From an uncultured Bacilli bacterium (GTDB lineage: Bacteria > Bacillota_I > Bacilli_A > RF39 > UBA660), in assembly GCA_934120265.1 (NCBI GenBank), contig CAKOTU010000003.1, positions 5,754 through 69,753 of the forward strand: DNA of 64,000 nucleotides, written 5' to 3'. Every line of letters starts with the position of its first letter. Within the stretch, counting starts at the first letter, position 1. A model generated the notes under the pieces. That model searched no databases, was not told the DNA's origin, and saw only the letters and a program-made list of their open reading frames with translations. The translations under genes were made by a program, and so were the position numbers. Below are positions 26,169 to 34,249 of this stretch, piece after piece.

Positions 26169-26190
26169 TTTTTCTAAATCAGTTTTTTTA
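26154..26190. terminator. Bidirectional terminator between convergent genes
   Basis: ACTGATTTAG (26159-26168) pairs with CTAAATCAGT (26174-26183), with an A-run to the left and a T-run to the right, so it can stop transcription from both sides. Confidence 0.85.
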
Positions 26191-26808
26191 TTAAAATTTT
26201 CCTCCGCCTCCGCCATGAGTTGTACCACTTGATGATTCATGTGTTGTTGAACCACCTTGGGAATTATTATTGTTGTTATTATTGTTGTTGTTATTATTAT
26301 TTGTACCAGCGTTACTTGTTGAAACAGTACCAACTTTTTGGCAAGCAGTATAATCATTTAAGAAGCACTTGACACAGTTCATAGCATTTTTTTCATCATC
26401 AGGGACTAACACAGCGATCAATGTTTCTATGATCATGAACACTAAAAATACTACCACTCCTGCTAATAATCGATTAAGAAATTTCTTTTGTGCTTTTTTC
26501 ATTTCATCTTCTTTTTGAGCAGATACAGCTTTTAAAACATCTAGCATACCAGTAATGATAATAATAACAGGTGTAGCAATTTTTAAAATATCATATAAGC
26601 TATTTGTAAATTTAGGTAAATTTTCATGAAATCTTATACCTCTAACTATATTGCCATCTTGAACTGCACTACCGCCACATGTAAGGTTTCCAACGAAGTC
26701 ACTTTCTGATGGCTTAGAATTATTGTCAGCTTTAACTACTACTGGACTTATTATTAAGGTAAATAGTGATAGCATGACCAAACTAAAAACTAATAAATTC
26801 TTTTTCAT
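26191..26808 (-). CDS. Secreted VirB2-like two-helix protein with Asn/Gly-rich tail
   Basis: The 205-aa product starts at ATG 26808 behind GGAGAG (a TTG at 26820 is in frame but overlaps that site). It has a signal peptide (NLLVFSLVMLSLFTLIISP), a short exported part with one Cys, then the VirB2-like module: helix IATPVIIIITGMLDVLKAV, loop SAQKEDEMKKAQKKF, helix LLAGVVVFLVFMIIETLI, then NCVKCF. A low-complexity tail with thirteen consecutive Asn, Ser/Thr/Gly and five Gly follows. Loop and Cys positions match the pair at 11.3-12.0 kb better than the 309-nt module group. It is the only member on the minus strand. Confidence 0.78.
   Translation of the reverse strand: MKKNLLVFSLVMLSLFTLIISPVVVKADNNSKPSESDFVGNLTCGGSAVQDGNIVRGIRFHENLPKFTNSLYDILKIATPVIIIITGMLDVLKAVSAQKEDEMKKAQKKFLNRLLAGVVVFLVFMIIETLIAVLVPDDEKNAMNCVKCFLNDYTACQKVGTVSTSNAGTNNNNNNNNNNNNNSQGGSTTHESSSGTTHGGGGGKF
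26263..26301 (-). repeat. Triplet repeat encoding thirteen Asn
   Basis: Thirteen consecutive AAT/AAC codons (ATT/GTT on the plus strand). The mixed codons reduce but do not remove slippage potential; length changes would stay in frame. Confidence 0.9.
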
Positions 26809-26928
26809 AAAACTCTCCAATCTTATTTCTAAATTTATTATAACAACATTTTAAATAAAAATAAATAATAAGTGTTAAATTTTCGTAAAGTTTATTTGAA
26901 AATACTATATTTTTAATGCTAAATCATT

Positions 26929-26934
26929 TATAAT
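26929..26934 (+). promoter_or_regulatory. -10 element of the rnr-smpB operon
   Basis: TATAAT lies 20 bases before the rnr ATG, which is preceded by AGAGGTGG. The 146-bp region between the divergent VirB2-like gene and rnr also carries TGTTATAAT on the minus strand (plus coordinates 26837-26842 for the hexamer). Confidence 0.5.
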
Positions 26935-26954
26935 AAACAATAGAGGTGGAATAG

Positions 26955-29078
26955 ATGGAAGAGCAAATTTTAGAAATATTAAAAAAGAGTGATAAAGCTT
27001 TAGATATACACGAAATAAATGATATGCTTGGATTTAACACTGTAGAAGAGTTGAAGGAATTAATAAAAGAAACAAACAGGTTAGAAGATGAACTAAAAAT
27101 ATATCGTACAAAGAAAGATCGTTTTTTACTTTTTAACAATAGTAACTTAAAAATAGGTAAGATGATTGCTAATAAAAAAGGTTATGGTTTTGTAGATATA
27201 GAAGGACCTGAAGATGTTTTTGTGGCGCCTACTAATATGAATCACGCTATTCATGGAGACGATGTCGTTGTTGAGGTAATCTCCAAAAAAGGATTACAGA
27301 TGGAAGGGCGTATTGTTAAAATAATTAGTCGTAAGTTAAAACAAATGGTAGGAGAAATATATTTTGATAAGTTTGGGAAACCATTTGTTGACTTAGACGA
27401 TGATAAAGTAAAGATCACTGTAGAATTAGATAAAAACAATTTAAAGGGAGCAATGCCTGGACATAAAGTTCTAGTAAAAATTACTAAGAAATTAAAAGAT
27501 AATAATTATTGCGGTGAAGTAGTAAGAATCTTAGGACATAAAAATGATCCTGGTGTAGATATTTTATCTATTGTTGCCAAATATGAAATACCTGATACTT
27601 TTCCAGATACTGTTATCAAAGAGTTAGATACTATTCCAGATAGCGTAAGTGAAGAAGAGATGAAGGGAAGAACTGACTTACGTGACGAAGTAATATTTAC
27701 TATTGATGGTGATGATACTAAAGATATAGATGATGCGATATCGATTGAAAAGTTAGAAAATGGTAATTATAAACTTGGTGTTCATATTGCTGATGTTAGT
27801 TATTATGTAAAAGAAGGATCTAAGTTAGATGATGAAGCATATCTTAGAGGTACTAGTGTTTATTTAGCTGACAGAGTTATTCCAATGTTACCTCGTAAAC
27901 TTTCTAATGGAATTTGTTCTTTAAATCCAAATGAAGATAGACTTGCTATGTCATGTGTTATGGAAATAGATGGTAAAGGTAATGTTGTTGATTATGATAT
28001 TTTTGAAAGTGTAATTAGATCACGAATTCAAATGACCTATAAAAATGTTAATAACATTTTAGAAAAAGATATTGTAAATCCGGATTATGAACCTTATGTT
28101 GATAAACTAAAATTGATGGCCGATCTTGCTAAAATTTTAAGAAAAAATAAGGAAAGACGCGGATATATTGACTTTGATATTGATGAAGCTAAAATAATTG
28201 TTAATGATGATGGTAAAGCTATTGATATTGTAAAAAGAGAACGTGGTACTGGAGAAAAATTAATTGAAGACTTTATGATTGCAGCTAATGAAACTGTTGC
28301 GACTCACGTTTATTTTATGGAACTTCCATTCTTATATCGTATCCACGGGGAACCTAGTGAAGAAAAAATCAATAATTTCTTAAAATTTATTAGCATTTTA
28401 GGGTACAAAGTAAATGTTAAAGTAAAACAAATTACACCATTTGTACTTCAAGATATTCTTGAACAGTTAAAAGATAAGAAAGAGTTTCATATTCTATCTT
28501 GTATGTTACTAAGATGTATGCAAAAAGCTGTTTATGATAAAAATAATATTGGTCACTTTGGACTTGGAAGTAAGTGCTATACTCACTTTACATCACCTAT
28601 AAGAAGATACCCAGATACAACAGTTCATCGTTTACTTCGTAAATATTTGTTTCAGCATAAATTAGACCGTGATACAATCAATTATATAGATGAAAAATTA
28701 ACAATAATTGGAGAACATACTTCAAATACAGAGAGAAATGCGGCAGACTGTGAACGTGAAGTTGATGATATGAAGATGGCTGAGTATATGATGGATCATA
28801 TAGGAGAAGAATATACTGGTATGATTAATACAATTACTAATTTTGGCATGTTTGTTGAGCTTCCTAATTTAGTAGAAGGATTAGTTAGACTAGACGATCT
28901 AACCGATGATTACTATGTTTATGATGAAGAAACATTCTCATTAAGGGGTGCTCATAATAAACGAGGATATCGTCTAGGAGATATTATAAGAGTTAAAGTA
29001 AAAGCTGCTAATAAAGAAGCAAAAACTATTGATTTTGTTGTAGTAAGAGAAACAGGAGATCAAGATGGAGATAAATAA
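26955..29078 (+). CDS. rnr: Ribonuclease R
   Basis: RNase R is a 3'-5' exoribonuclease that degrades structured RNA and helps remove non-stop mRNAs during trans-translation. The 707-aa protein shows an N-terminal winged helix and cold-shock domain (MIANKKGYGFVDIEG), the RNB catalytic core with the metal-binding Asp cluster (FTIDGDDTKDIDDAI), HFGLGSKCYTHFTSPIRRYPD, and a C-terminal S1 domain (GMINTITNFGMFVEL). It ends in a Lys/Asp tail. smpB overlaps its 3' end by 14 bases, so the pair forms a ribosome-rescue operon. Confidence 0.96.
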   Translation: MEEQILEILKKSDKALDIHEINDMLGFNTVEELKELIKETNRLEDELKIYRTKKDRFLLFNNSNLKIGKMIANKKGYGFVDIEGPEDVFVAPTNMNHAIHGDDVVVEVISKKGLQMEGRIVKIISRKLKQMVGEIYFDKFGKPFVDLDDDKVKITVELDKNNLKGAMPGHKVLVKITKKLKDNNYCGEVVRILGHKNDPGVDILSIVAKYEIPDTFPDTVIKELDTIPDSVSEEEMKGRTDLRDEVIFTIDGDDTKDIDDAISIEKLENGNYKLGVHIADVSYYVKEGSKLDDEAYLRGTSVYLADRVIPMLPRKLSNGICSLNPNEDRLAMSCVMEIDGKGNVVDYDIFESVIRSRIQMTYKNVNNILEKDIVNPDYEPYVDKLKLMADLAKILRKNKERRGYIDFDIDEAKIIVNDDGKAIDIVKRERGTGEKLIEDFMIAANETVATHVYFMELPFLYRIHGEPSEEKINNFLKFISILGYKVNVKVKQITPFVLQDILEQLKDKKEFHILSCMLLRCMQKAVYDKNNIGHFGLGSKCYTHFTSPIRRYPDTTVHRLLRKYLFQHKLDRDTINYIDEKLTIIGEHTSNTERNAADCEREVDDMKMAEYMMDHIGEEYTGMINTITNFGMFVELPNLVEGLVRLDDLTDDYYVYDEETFSLRGAHNKRGYRLGDIIRVKVKAANKEAKTIDFVVVRETGDQDGDK

Positions 29079-29505
29079 TAGAAAAGCATATCATGATTAC
29101 TTTGTTTTAGAAGAGTATGAAGCAGGGATTGTTTTAACTGGAACAGAAATAAAATCAATAAGAGAAAATGGTGCTAATATAAAAGACAGTTATGCCATTA
29201 TAAAAAATGGTGAGGCGTTTCTTTTAAATATGCACATTAGCAAATATGAACAAGGAAATATATTCAACCATGATGAAACAAGAACAAGAAAACTTCTATT
29301 AAATAAAAGAGAAATATTTAAAATGAGGGATGCAGTAACTTTAAGTGGTAATACTTTAATACCTTTAAAAGCTTATTTTAATAAGGGAAAACTTAAAATA
29401 TTAATTGGTATTTGTAAGGGTAAAAAAAATTATGATAAGAGAGAAAGTATTAAAGAAAGAGACATAAAAAGAGAAATTCAAAAAGATTTTAAGAATAATA
29501 TTTAA
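29065..29505 (+). CDS. smpB: SsrA-binding protein
   Basis: SmpB binds tmRNA and delivers it to stalled ribosomes. The 146-aa protein has the family sequence throughout: NRKAYHDYFVLEEYEAGIVL, LTGTEIKSIRENGANIKDSY, RTRKLLLNKREI and a basic tail (GKKNYDKRESIKERD) that enters the decoding channel. The ATG lies inside the end of rnr (14-base overlap) with GGAGATCAAG upstream, indicating coupled translation. The tmRNA gene ssrA is 4.3 kb downstream, and rnr lies upstream, so the whole rescue pathway is clustered here. Confidence 0.97.
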   Translation: MEINNRKAYHDYFVLEEYEAGIVLTGTEIKSIRENGANIKDSYAIIKNGEAFLLNMHISKYEQGNIFNHDETRTRKLLLNKREIFKMRDAVTLSGNTLIPLKAYFNKGKLKILIGICKGKKNYDKRESIKERDIKREIQKDFKNNI

Positions 29506-29510
29506 AATCG

Positions 29511-29539
29511 TTGAAAAATATATGGAATAATGCTATAAT
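29511..29539 (+). promoter_or_regulatory. Promoter of the pilin-module operon
   Basis: TTGAAA (29511-29516) and TATAAT (29534-29539) are 17 bases apart with an extended TGC. AGGAGG precedes the ATG at 29566. Confidence 0.75.
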
Positions 29540-29565
29540 TTATGTAAATAAGGAGGTTATTTGTT

Positions 29566-31047
29566 ATGCCAGATGAGAGTTATTACAAAGAAAGAGGCGA
29601 AGAAAAAAGCTGGCCTAAAATTATTTTAATAGTTTTAGGAGCATTAGTGTTAGCACTAATCATATTTTTACTAATAAAAGGCTGCAGTGGAAGCAAAGTT
29701 AGTGGAGATATGGAAAATGATTTATTAAATGCAGGAAAGGAATATTACCAAACAGATGAGTCTTTATTACCACAAGCTAGTGGAGAATGTAAAACTGTTA
29801 CATTAGGTACATTAATTGAAGAAGAATTACTAAGTTCTGATAAATACAGTAATTGTAATAAAGATAAAACATATGTTAAAGTTTGTAAGTTAGAAAGTGG
29901 AAGTTATCACTATCTACCAGTATTACAATGTGGTTCAACTTTAGCAGATGATAATTTTACAAAATGGTCTGAAGGAACTGAAAGTGATTTAGTAAAAGAT
30001 AAATCAGACGTTAGATTTACTTTTAAAGGTGAAGCTTTAGAAGTATCTAAAGAAAATTTAGCAACAGAAGAAGAAGGATGGGCTGATGAAATAAAAGGTT
30101 TAAATTATAAAACAATTTCATCAACAACATACTATCGTTATAGAGATTTAGTTTATAAGTGGAAAACAACTACTAGAAAATATTATAGTGAAAATACTTT
30201 CTATATAAGTGCTCCGTCAAGTGAATATACTGAATCTGAATCAGTAGGAGCAGGATGGAAGTGGTATAAAGCAGGTACTGCAACTGTTAATTCTCAAAGT
30301 AGAATTATGGCTCAACCATTCCAATACATATGTTACAATACTGCAACAGGTGATGTTGCTAAAGTAAATGTATGGGATAGTAATGGGCAACCACAAACTT
30401 GTGCATCAAAGGGTGCAAATTGGATTAATCCAGATGGCGGAAGAACATATACATGTGGGGATCCAAAAAGTGGAAGTGCTGAAGCTTTAAAACAAGGCGG
30501 CCCAGATACCATTTGTGCTGCTTCATGTGCAACAGGTACTTTAAGTAGTGATAAAAAAACTTGTACTTATACAACTAAGACATATTATCCAAGTAATGCA
30601 AGTAGTGCATCAGGAGAAAAAACTTATTATCAAAGTGCTCCTGCAAGTGGTTTAGTTAAAGATGAAAGTACTGTAGCGCAAGTTTCAAAATGGTTTAAGA
30701 CAATTACAAATGTAACTGATAAGTATTATGCTACAGCTCCTTCAACAGGTGCTACAAAAGCAAGTGATGGTGTTTGGGGAAATTGGAGTAATTATCAAAC
30801 AGCTCAACCAAAAGCTTATTCAGGTACTAGACAAATTGAAAGTAGAATTAAGGTAAAATATCAAAAAATAACTGAGGTTAATGGTGCTAGCATATGGAAA
30901 GCTATTACTGATGGTTATGTTTCAGAAAGTGAATTAATTAGTGCTTTCCAAGCTGCTAATTATCAAGTTAACACTTTAAAAGAAATAGAAGATGCAAGTG
31001 ATTTAAGATATCAAGTTAAATTAGAATATAGAAATAGAAAGAAATAA
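29566..31047 (+). CDS. Membrane-anchored surface protein with pilin-like module
   Basis: The 493-aa protein has a short cytoplasmic part, one helix (IILIVLGALVLALIIFLLI, about 21-39) and a long exterior part. Directly after the helix is a module (about 50-110: DLLNAGKEYYQTDESLLPQ, then VTLGTLI) which matches the region behind the helix of the type IV pilin at 63633 (ASDNEYILP, then YVTLGQL) and of the protein at 46863 (NANESLLPK). The rest is Tyr/Ser/Thr-rich with two long related stretches containing TYYxSAPxS-type repeats and several Cys. No enzyme motif is seen; it is probably a surface structural or adhesive protein. It heads an operon with the next two genes. Confidence 0.75.
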   Translation: MPDESYYKERGEEKSWPKIILIVLGALVLALIIFLLIKGCSGSKVSGDMENDLLNAGKEYYQTDESLLPQASGECKTVTLGTLIEEELLSSDKYSNCNKDKTYVKVCKLESGSYHYLPVLQCGSTLADDNFTKWSEGTESDLVKDKSDVRFTFKGEALEVSKENLATEEEGWADEIKGLNYKTISSTTYYRYRDLVYKWKTTTRKYYSENTFYISAPSSEYTESESVGAGWKWYKAGTATVNSQSRIMAQPFQYICYNTATGDVAKVNVWDSNGQPQTCASKGANWINPDGGRTYTCGDPKSGSAEALKQGGPDTICAASCATGTLSSDKKTCTYTTKTYYPSNASSASGEKTYYQSAPASGLVKDESTVAQVSKWFKTITNVTDKYYATAPSTGATKASDGVWGNWSNYQTAQPKAYSGTRQIESRIKVKYQKITEVNGASIWKAITDGYVSESELISAFQAANYQVNTLKEIEDASDLRYQVKLEYRNRKK

Positions 31048-31062
31048 AAAGGAGGTAATAGA

Positions 31063-32964
31063 ATGACAAATGAACAAATATTAGAAGAATTAAGAAAATT
31101 AAGAGCTCATAATTCAACTCCTACTTCTGGAGATTTAAACGATGTTAATACAGAAGTTGCTGAAATCGATGAATCAATCGCTGATTACAGTGAACGTATT
31201 GCTGAATTAGAAGCTAAAATTGCAGATGTAAACAATTATCAATATAATAATGAAAATGAGGAAAGAGAATTTACTGTAGAATTATTACAGGAATCTTTTA
31301 CTAGTCAACTAGAGACTATGGCACGTGAAGATGTAGAATATAAGAGCTTACAAGAATTAGCAACAAAAATATTTATTGATTATACTAAAGAAGTTGAAGT
31401 ATTAAATTCTGAAATAGCAGCTATTGAAAGAAGATTTAGAAAGAATGAAGTAGCTGTAAGAAAAAATATTGGTATAAGACTTACTGATCAAGAAATTGCT
31501 GATTTACAAGCTGAGTTAACTGCGAAAAAAGATCGCGTTGCTTTATGCGAAAGAATGGAAAACGAATATGTTAAGGAATTACAAAATTATGGTGATTTAA
31601 TTACAGCAAATAATCGTAAAAGAGAAGTTATAATTGGTAAGCAAGAACGCTTAAACAAAATTGAAGAAGATAGAAAAAATCATCCAATGACTATTGATAA
31701 CTATAAATTAAGATTGGATAAAGATGAATTGTTCAGATTAAAAGCAGGATTAGAGGCTTTGAAATCAAGAAAAGAATATATCACTTACAATCCAAATGAA
31801 GAGATTGATAAGTTAATTGCTGCTATCTCTGCAGATAAAACTGTTGAAGCAACAGAAGAAAAAGTAGAAGAGCAAGTACCTGAAATGACTGAACCACAAC
31901 AAACTGAATTACAACAAGAAGAAGATAAATCTAATGTATTAGCAGGTTTATATGATGAGAAAATTGAAGAAGATGCACCTGTTGCTGAAGAGGAAGAAAA
32001 GAAAGAAAATGATACAACAGTAATTGCACCAGTTGTACCTCCATTCGAAGATGTAAGTAGCAATTCTGAGGGTGAAGGCGAAATTCCAGCTGAAGAAGAG
32101 AAAACAGAAGATGATGAAATAGAAGGTTTACTTGTAGATCCATCAGATCTAGATGAAGAGAGAGAAGCTGAAATTGAAGAAGCAAAAGAAGAATTAAAAG
32201 AGAAGAAGAAAGATAAAAAATTCGTTGCTTTATGGAAAAAATTCTCTAAAAAAGCAAAAATTATTACTGCTGCTGCCTTAGCTGCTGGTATTCTAATTAT
32301 TGCACATAGTTGTAGTACAAAGGCTCCTTCAAAACCTGTAGTAGATAATTCAAAAGATAGTTCATATACACAAACTGTAGATGATACTAAAGAAGATAAA
32401 ACAAATGATGTTATAGAAACACCAAATACAGTAAATGATACTGTAGTAACACCATCAAATGAACAAAAACCTTCAGAACCTGAAATAGAGGCTCCAACAA
32501 CTGAGGATAAAGGAACAACTACACCAAGCACTCCTTCAACTCCAGATACTCCTTCAATTCCTGATACTCCGATAACTCCAGATGTTCCAGATACACCTGT
32601 TACTCCAGATCCTGATCCAGAACCAGAGCCAACAAAAGAAGTAGAAACTGTTAAACTAGATCAAGGTGAAGCAGTAGCAAGTTTTGATGACATTATAAAT
32701 GGAAATATCAATGATGATACAGTTATTTCTCACGGAGATGAAGTTGGTAAAAAAACTGACGGTGCTGAATTAAAAGATTATGACGAAAATGGTCAAGCTG
32801 AAGTAGAATTAGAGAAAAAAGACGAAGAAACTAAATCTTCATCTACAACAAGAACTCCAGAAGAAATCAAAAAAGCCTTAGAAGAATTTATGGGTGGAGA
32901 ATTAACATTCGATAACGATGATAATCAATGGCTTGATGAAATACAAAGTGGAAAGACACGTTAG
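31063..32964 (+). CDS. Coiled-coil protein with one membrane helix and Pro/Thr-rich exterior
   Basis: The 633-aa product begins with about 250 residues of predicted coiled coil (VAEIDESIADYSERIAELEA and later heptads), an acidic segment (about 270-375), a basic stretch (KKKDKKFVALWKKFSKKAK), a single helix (about 397-414, ITAAALAAGILIIAHS) and a Pro/Thr/Ser-rich exterior with TPSTPDTPSIPDTP-type repeats, ending in an acidic domain. The large coiled coil should be cytoplasmic and the repeat region outside. I do not recognise the family. It begins fifteen bases after the pilin-module gene behind AAGGAGG and is followed by a small gene in the same operon. Confidence 0.75.
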   Translation: MTNEQILEELRKLRAHNSTPTSGDLNDVNTEVAEIDESIADYSERIAELEAKIADVNNYQYNNENEEREFTVELLQESFTSQLETMAREDVEYKSLQELATKIFIDYTKEVEVLNSEIAAIERRFRKNEVAVRKNIGIRLTDQEIADLQAELTAKKDRVALCERMENEYVKELQNYGDLITANNRKREVIIGKQERLNKIEEDRKNHPMTIDNYKLRLDKDELFRLKAGLEALKSRKEYITYNPNEEIDKLIAAISADKTVEATEEKVEEQVPEMTEPQQTELQQEEDKSNVLAGLYDEKIEEDAPVAEEEEKKENDTTVIAPVVPPFEDVSSNSEGEGEIPAEEEKTEDDEIEGLLVDPSDLDEEREAEIEEAKEELKEKKKDKKFVALWKKFSKKAKIITAAALAAGILIIAHSCSTKAPSKPVVDNSKDSSYTQTVDDTKEDKTNDVIETPNTVNDTVVTPSNEQKPSEPEIEAPTTEDKGTTTPSTPSTPDTPSIPDTPITPDVPDTPVTPDPDPEPEPTKEVETVKLDQGEAVASFDDIINGNINDDTVISHGDEVGKKTDGAELKDYDENGQAEVELEKKDEETKSSSTTRTPEEIKKALEEFMGGELTFDNDDNQWLDEIQSGKTR

Positions 32965-32973
32965 GAGGTAAAT

Positions 32974-33225
32974 ATGGAAAATAGGACTAATAAAATTATT
33001 AAATTTAGTGAAAATGAAAAGTATTTTGTTTTAAAACAAGCTGTGTATAAAGGAAATAGTTACTTTATGACAGTTAAAACTACACCTGACGGAGAAGACT
33101 TTACAAATGAGTTTTATGTAATGCAAGAAACAAAAAGAGATGGTAAATCATATTTTAGTAGAGTTAATGACACTAAGTTATTAGATTTATTATTAAAATA
33201 CTTAGATGCGCCAGAAGAAGCTTAG
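32974..33225 (+). CDS. Small hypothetical protein (83 aa)
   Basis: The small soluble protein has a strand-rich pattern (FVLKQAVYKGNSYFMTVK, FYVMQETKRDGKSYFSRV) and a C-terminal helix (LLDLLLKYLD). I do not recognise it; the size and pattern are vaguely like small DUF1292-type proteins, but this is not supported by a clear motif. It starts nine bases after the coiled-coil gene behind TTAGGAGG, so it is the last gene of that operon, and its stop lies inside a terminator hairpin. Confidence 0.75.
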   Translation: MENRTNKIIKFSENEKYFVLKQAVYKGNSYFMTVKTTPDGEDFTNEFYVMQETKRDGKSYFSRVNDTKLLDLLLKYLDAPEEA

Positions 33226-33238
33226 GCTTCTTTTTTTT
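33215..33238 (+). terminator. Terminator
   Basis: AAGAAGC (33215-33221) pairs with GCTTCTT (33226-33232) around TTAG and is followed by T residues. Confidence 0.75.
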
Positions 33239-33282
33239 GACATTATAACAAATTTATATTAAAATTACATTGGGTGTTATTT

Positions 33283-33810
33283 ATGAGTAAAATTAAAAAA
33301 ATTGTACTGGATGATGAATTTATAAAAATGGAGTTTGATGATAATGAGTTATCTATTCCTAGAAATCAAGATTATGTAAAAAAATATATGAGTAATGCAT
33401 TATCAGAAAGTCATAGTTACTTAAAGAATTCAAGATTTTATAAATTTGGTGCTAAAGTAAGCTTTTATGCTATGATATGGAATGTGAGCTTGTTTTTGGG
33501 TTGTTATTTGACTAATTTTCTACCAATAGAACTTATAGCAATAATTTATGGTGGCCTAAGTGGTTTATCTTTAGTTACATACAGCCTTTTCAAGTTGGCT
33601 GATACTGTGTCACTAGAAAAAGCTTATAATAATGAATACTGGCTAAAAATAAGAGATACTGCAGTTAATAATGTTAATAAAGTCAAAGAACAAAAAAAGC
33701 AAAAAGTTGTTACTAAAACCATTGATAGTAATAAAGTTGTAAAAACAAATACATTTCACAACAATTTGACTGAAGAGGAAGAAATTACAAAAAGTGGTAG
33801 AAAATTATAA
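33283..33810 (+). CDS. Hypothetical two-helix membrane protein
   Basis: The 175-aa product has a charged N-terminus (SKIKKIVLDDEFIKMEFDD), two neighbouring membrane helices (FYAMIWNVSLFLGCYL and IELIAIIYGGLSGLSLVTYS, about 65-110) and a basic C-terminal tail. No known family is recognised. A GTG at 33274 is in frame, but the ATG at 33283 with GGGTGTT upstream is more likely. It stands alone between a terminator and the ssrA promoter. Confidence 0.7.
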   Translation: MSKIKKIVLDDEFIKMEFDDNELSIPRNQDYVKKYMSNALSESHSYLKNSRFYKFGAKVSFYAMIWNVSLFLGCYLTNFLPIELIAIIYGGLSGLSLVTYSLFKLADTVSLEKAYNNEYWLKIRDTAVNNVNKVKEQKKQKVVTKTIDSNKVVKTNTFHNNLTEEEEITKSGRKL

Positions 33811-33816
33811 AATATG

Positions 33817-33825
33817 TGTTATAAT
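33817..33825 (+). promoter_or_regulatory. Extended -10 promoter of ssrA
   Basis: TGTTATAAT ends eleven bases before the mature 5' end of tmRNA. Confidence 0.65.
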
Positions 33826-33835
33826 ACATATATCT

Positions 33836-34176
33836 GGGGCTGTTTTGGCTTCGACAGGTGTTATGGATTATAAACTGCAAGTCGGAGGCACACGTTAAGT
33901 GCAACAAAAAAATAACTGGAAACAGAAACGAATTAGCTTTCGCTTAATAGATTTAGAAGGCGCTTCTTATTTATCCATTCCTACGGGATAATAAGAGGCT
34001 CGATTTAGTAGGATATATTATTATGATGCTTATAAGTAATAATGAATTATATAAGCTTACTAATAAATTTGTTGTTAGTTACTTTATTTATTAGGACATT
34101 TTTTAACTAAATAAACTTGTAGACGTTTATATGAATTGATGCTTGGACAGGGGTTCAATTCCCCTCAGCTCCACCA
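33836..34176 (+). ncRNA. ssrA: Transfer-messenger RNA (tmRNA)
   Basis: The 5' end GGGGCTG (33836-33842) pairs with CAGCTCC (34166-34172) before ACCA, and the tRNA-like domain contains the T-arm GGGGTTCAATTCCCC. The hallmark TTTTGGCTTCGACAGG follows the 5' end. By analogy with the Bacillus TAACTGGC context, the resume codon is GGA at 33918, giving the tag (A)GNRNELAFA with stops TAA-TAG at 33945-33950. It rescues stalled ribosomes with SmpB, encoded 4.3 kb upstream. The 341-nt size is typical. Confidence 0.97.
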
Positions 34177-34210
34177 AATTGATATAAAACTCGATTTTTC
34201 GAGATAAATA

Positions 34211-34249
34211 AAAACTACTTTCAATTTAATTTGAAAGTAGTTTTATTTT
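34211..34249. terminator. Strong bidirectional terminator of ssrA and the convergent gene
   Basis: A 14-bp perfect stem, AAAACTACTTTCAA (34211-34224) with TTGAAAGTAGTTTT (34231-34244), with A residues to the left and T residues to the right. A small CTCGA/TCGAG hairpin at 34190-34203 precedes it. Confidence 0.85.

Noticed and set aside
26263..26301. Simple repeat as a CRISPR or minisatellite
   Set aside because: It is a coding triplet run for Asn without spacers.
31785..32531. Long minus-strand frame (248 codons) opposite the coiled-coil protein
   Set aside because: Ser/Phe-rich composition mirrors Glu/Lys/Ala codons of the plus-strand gene; no start signal or promoter.
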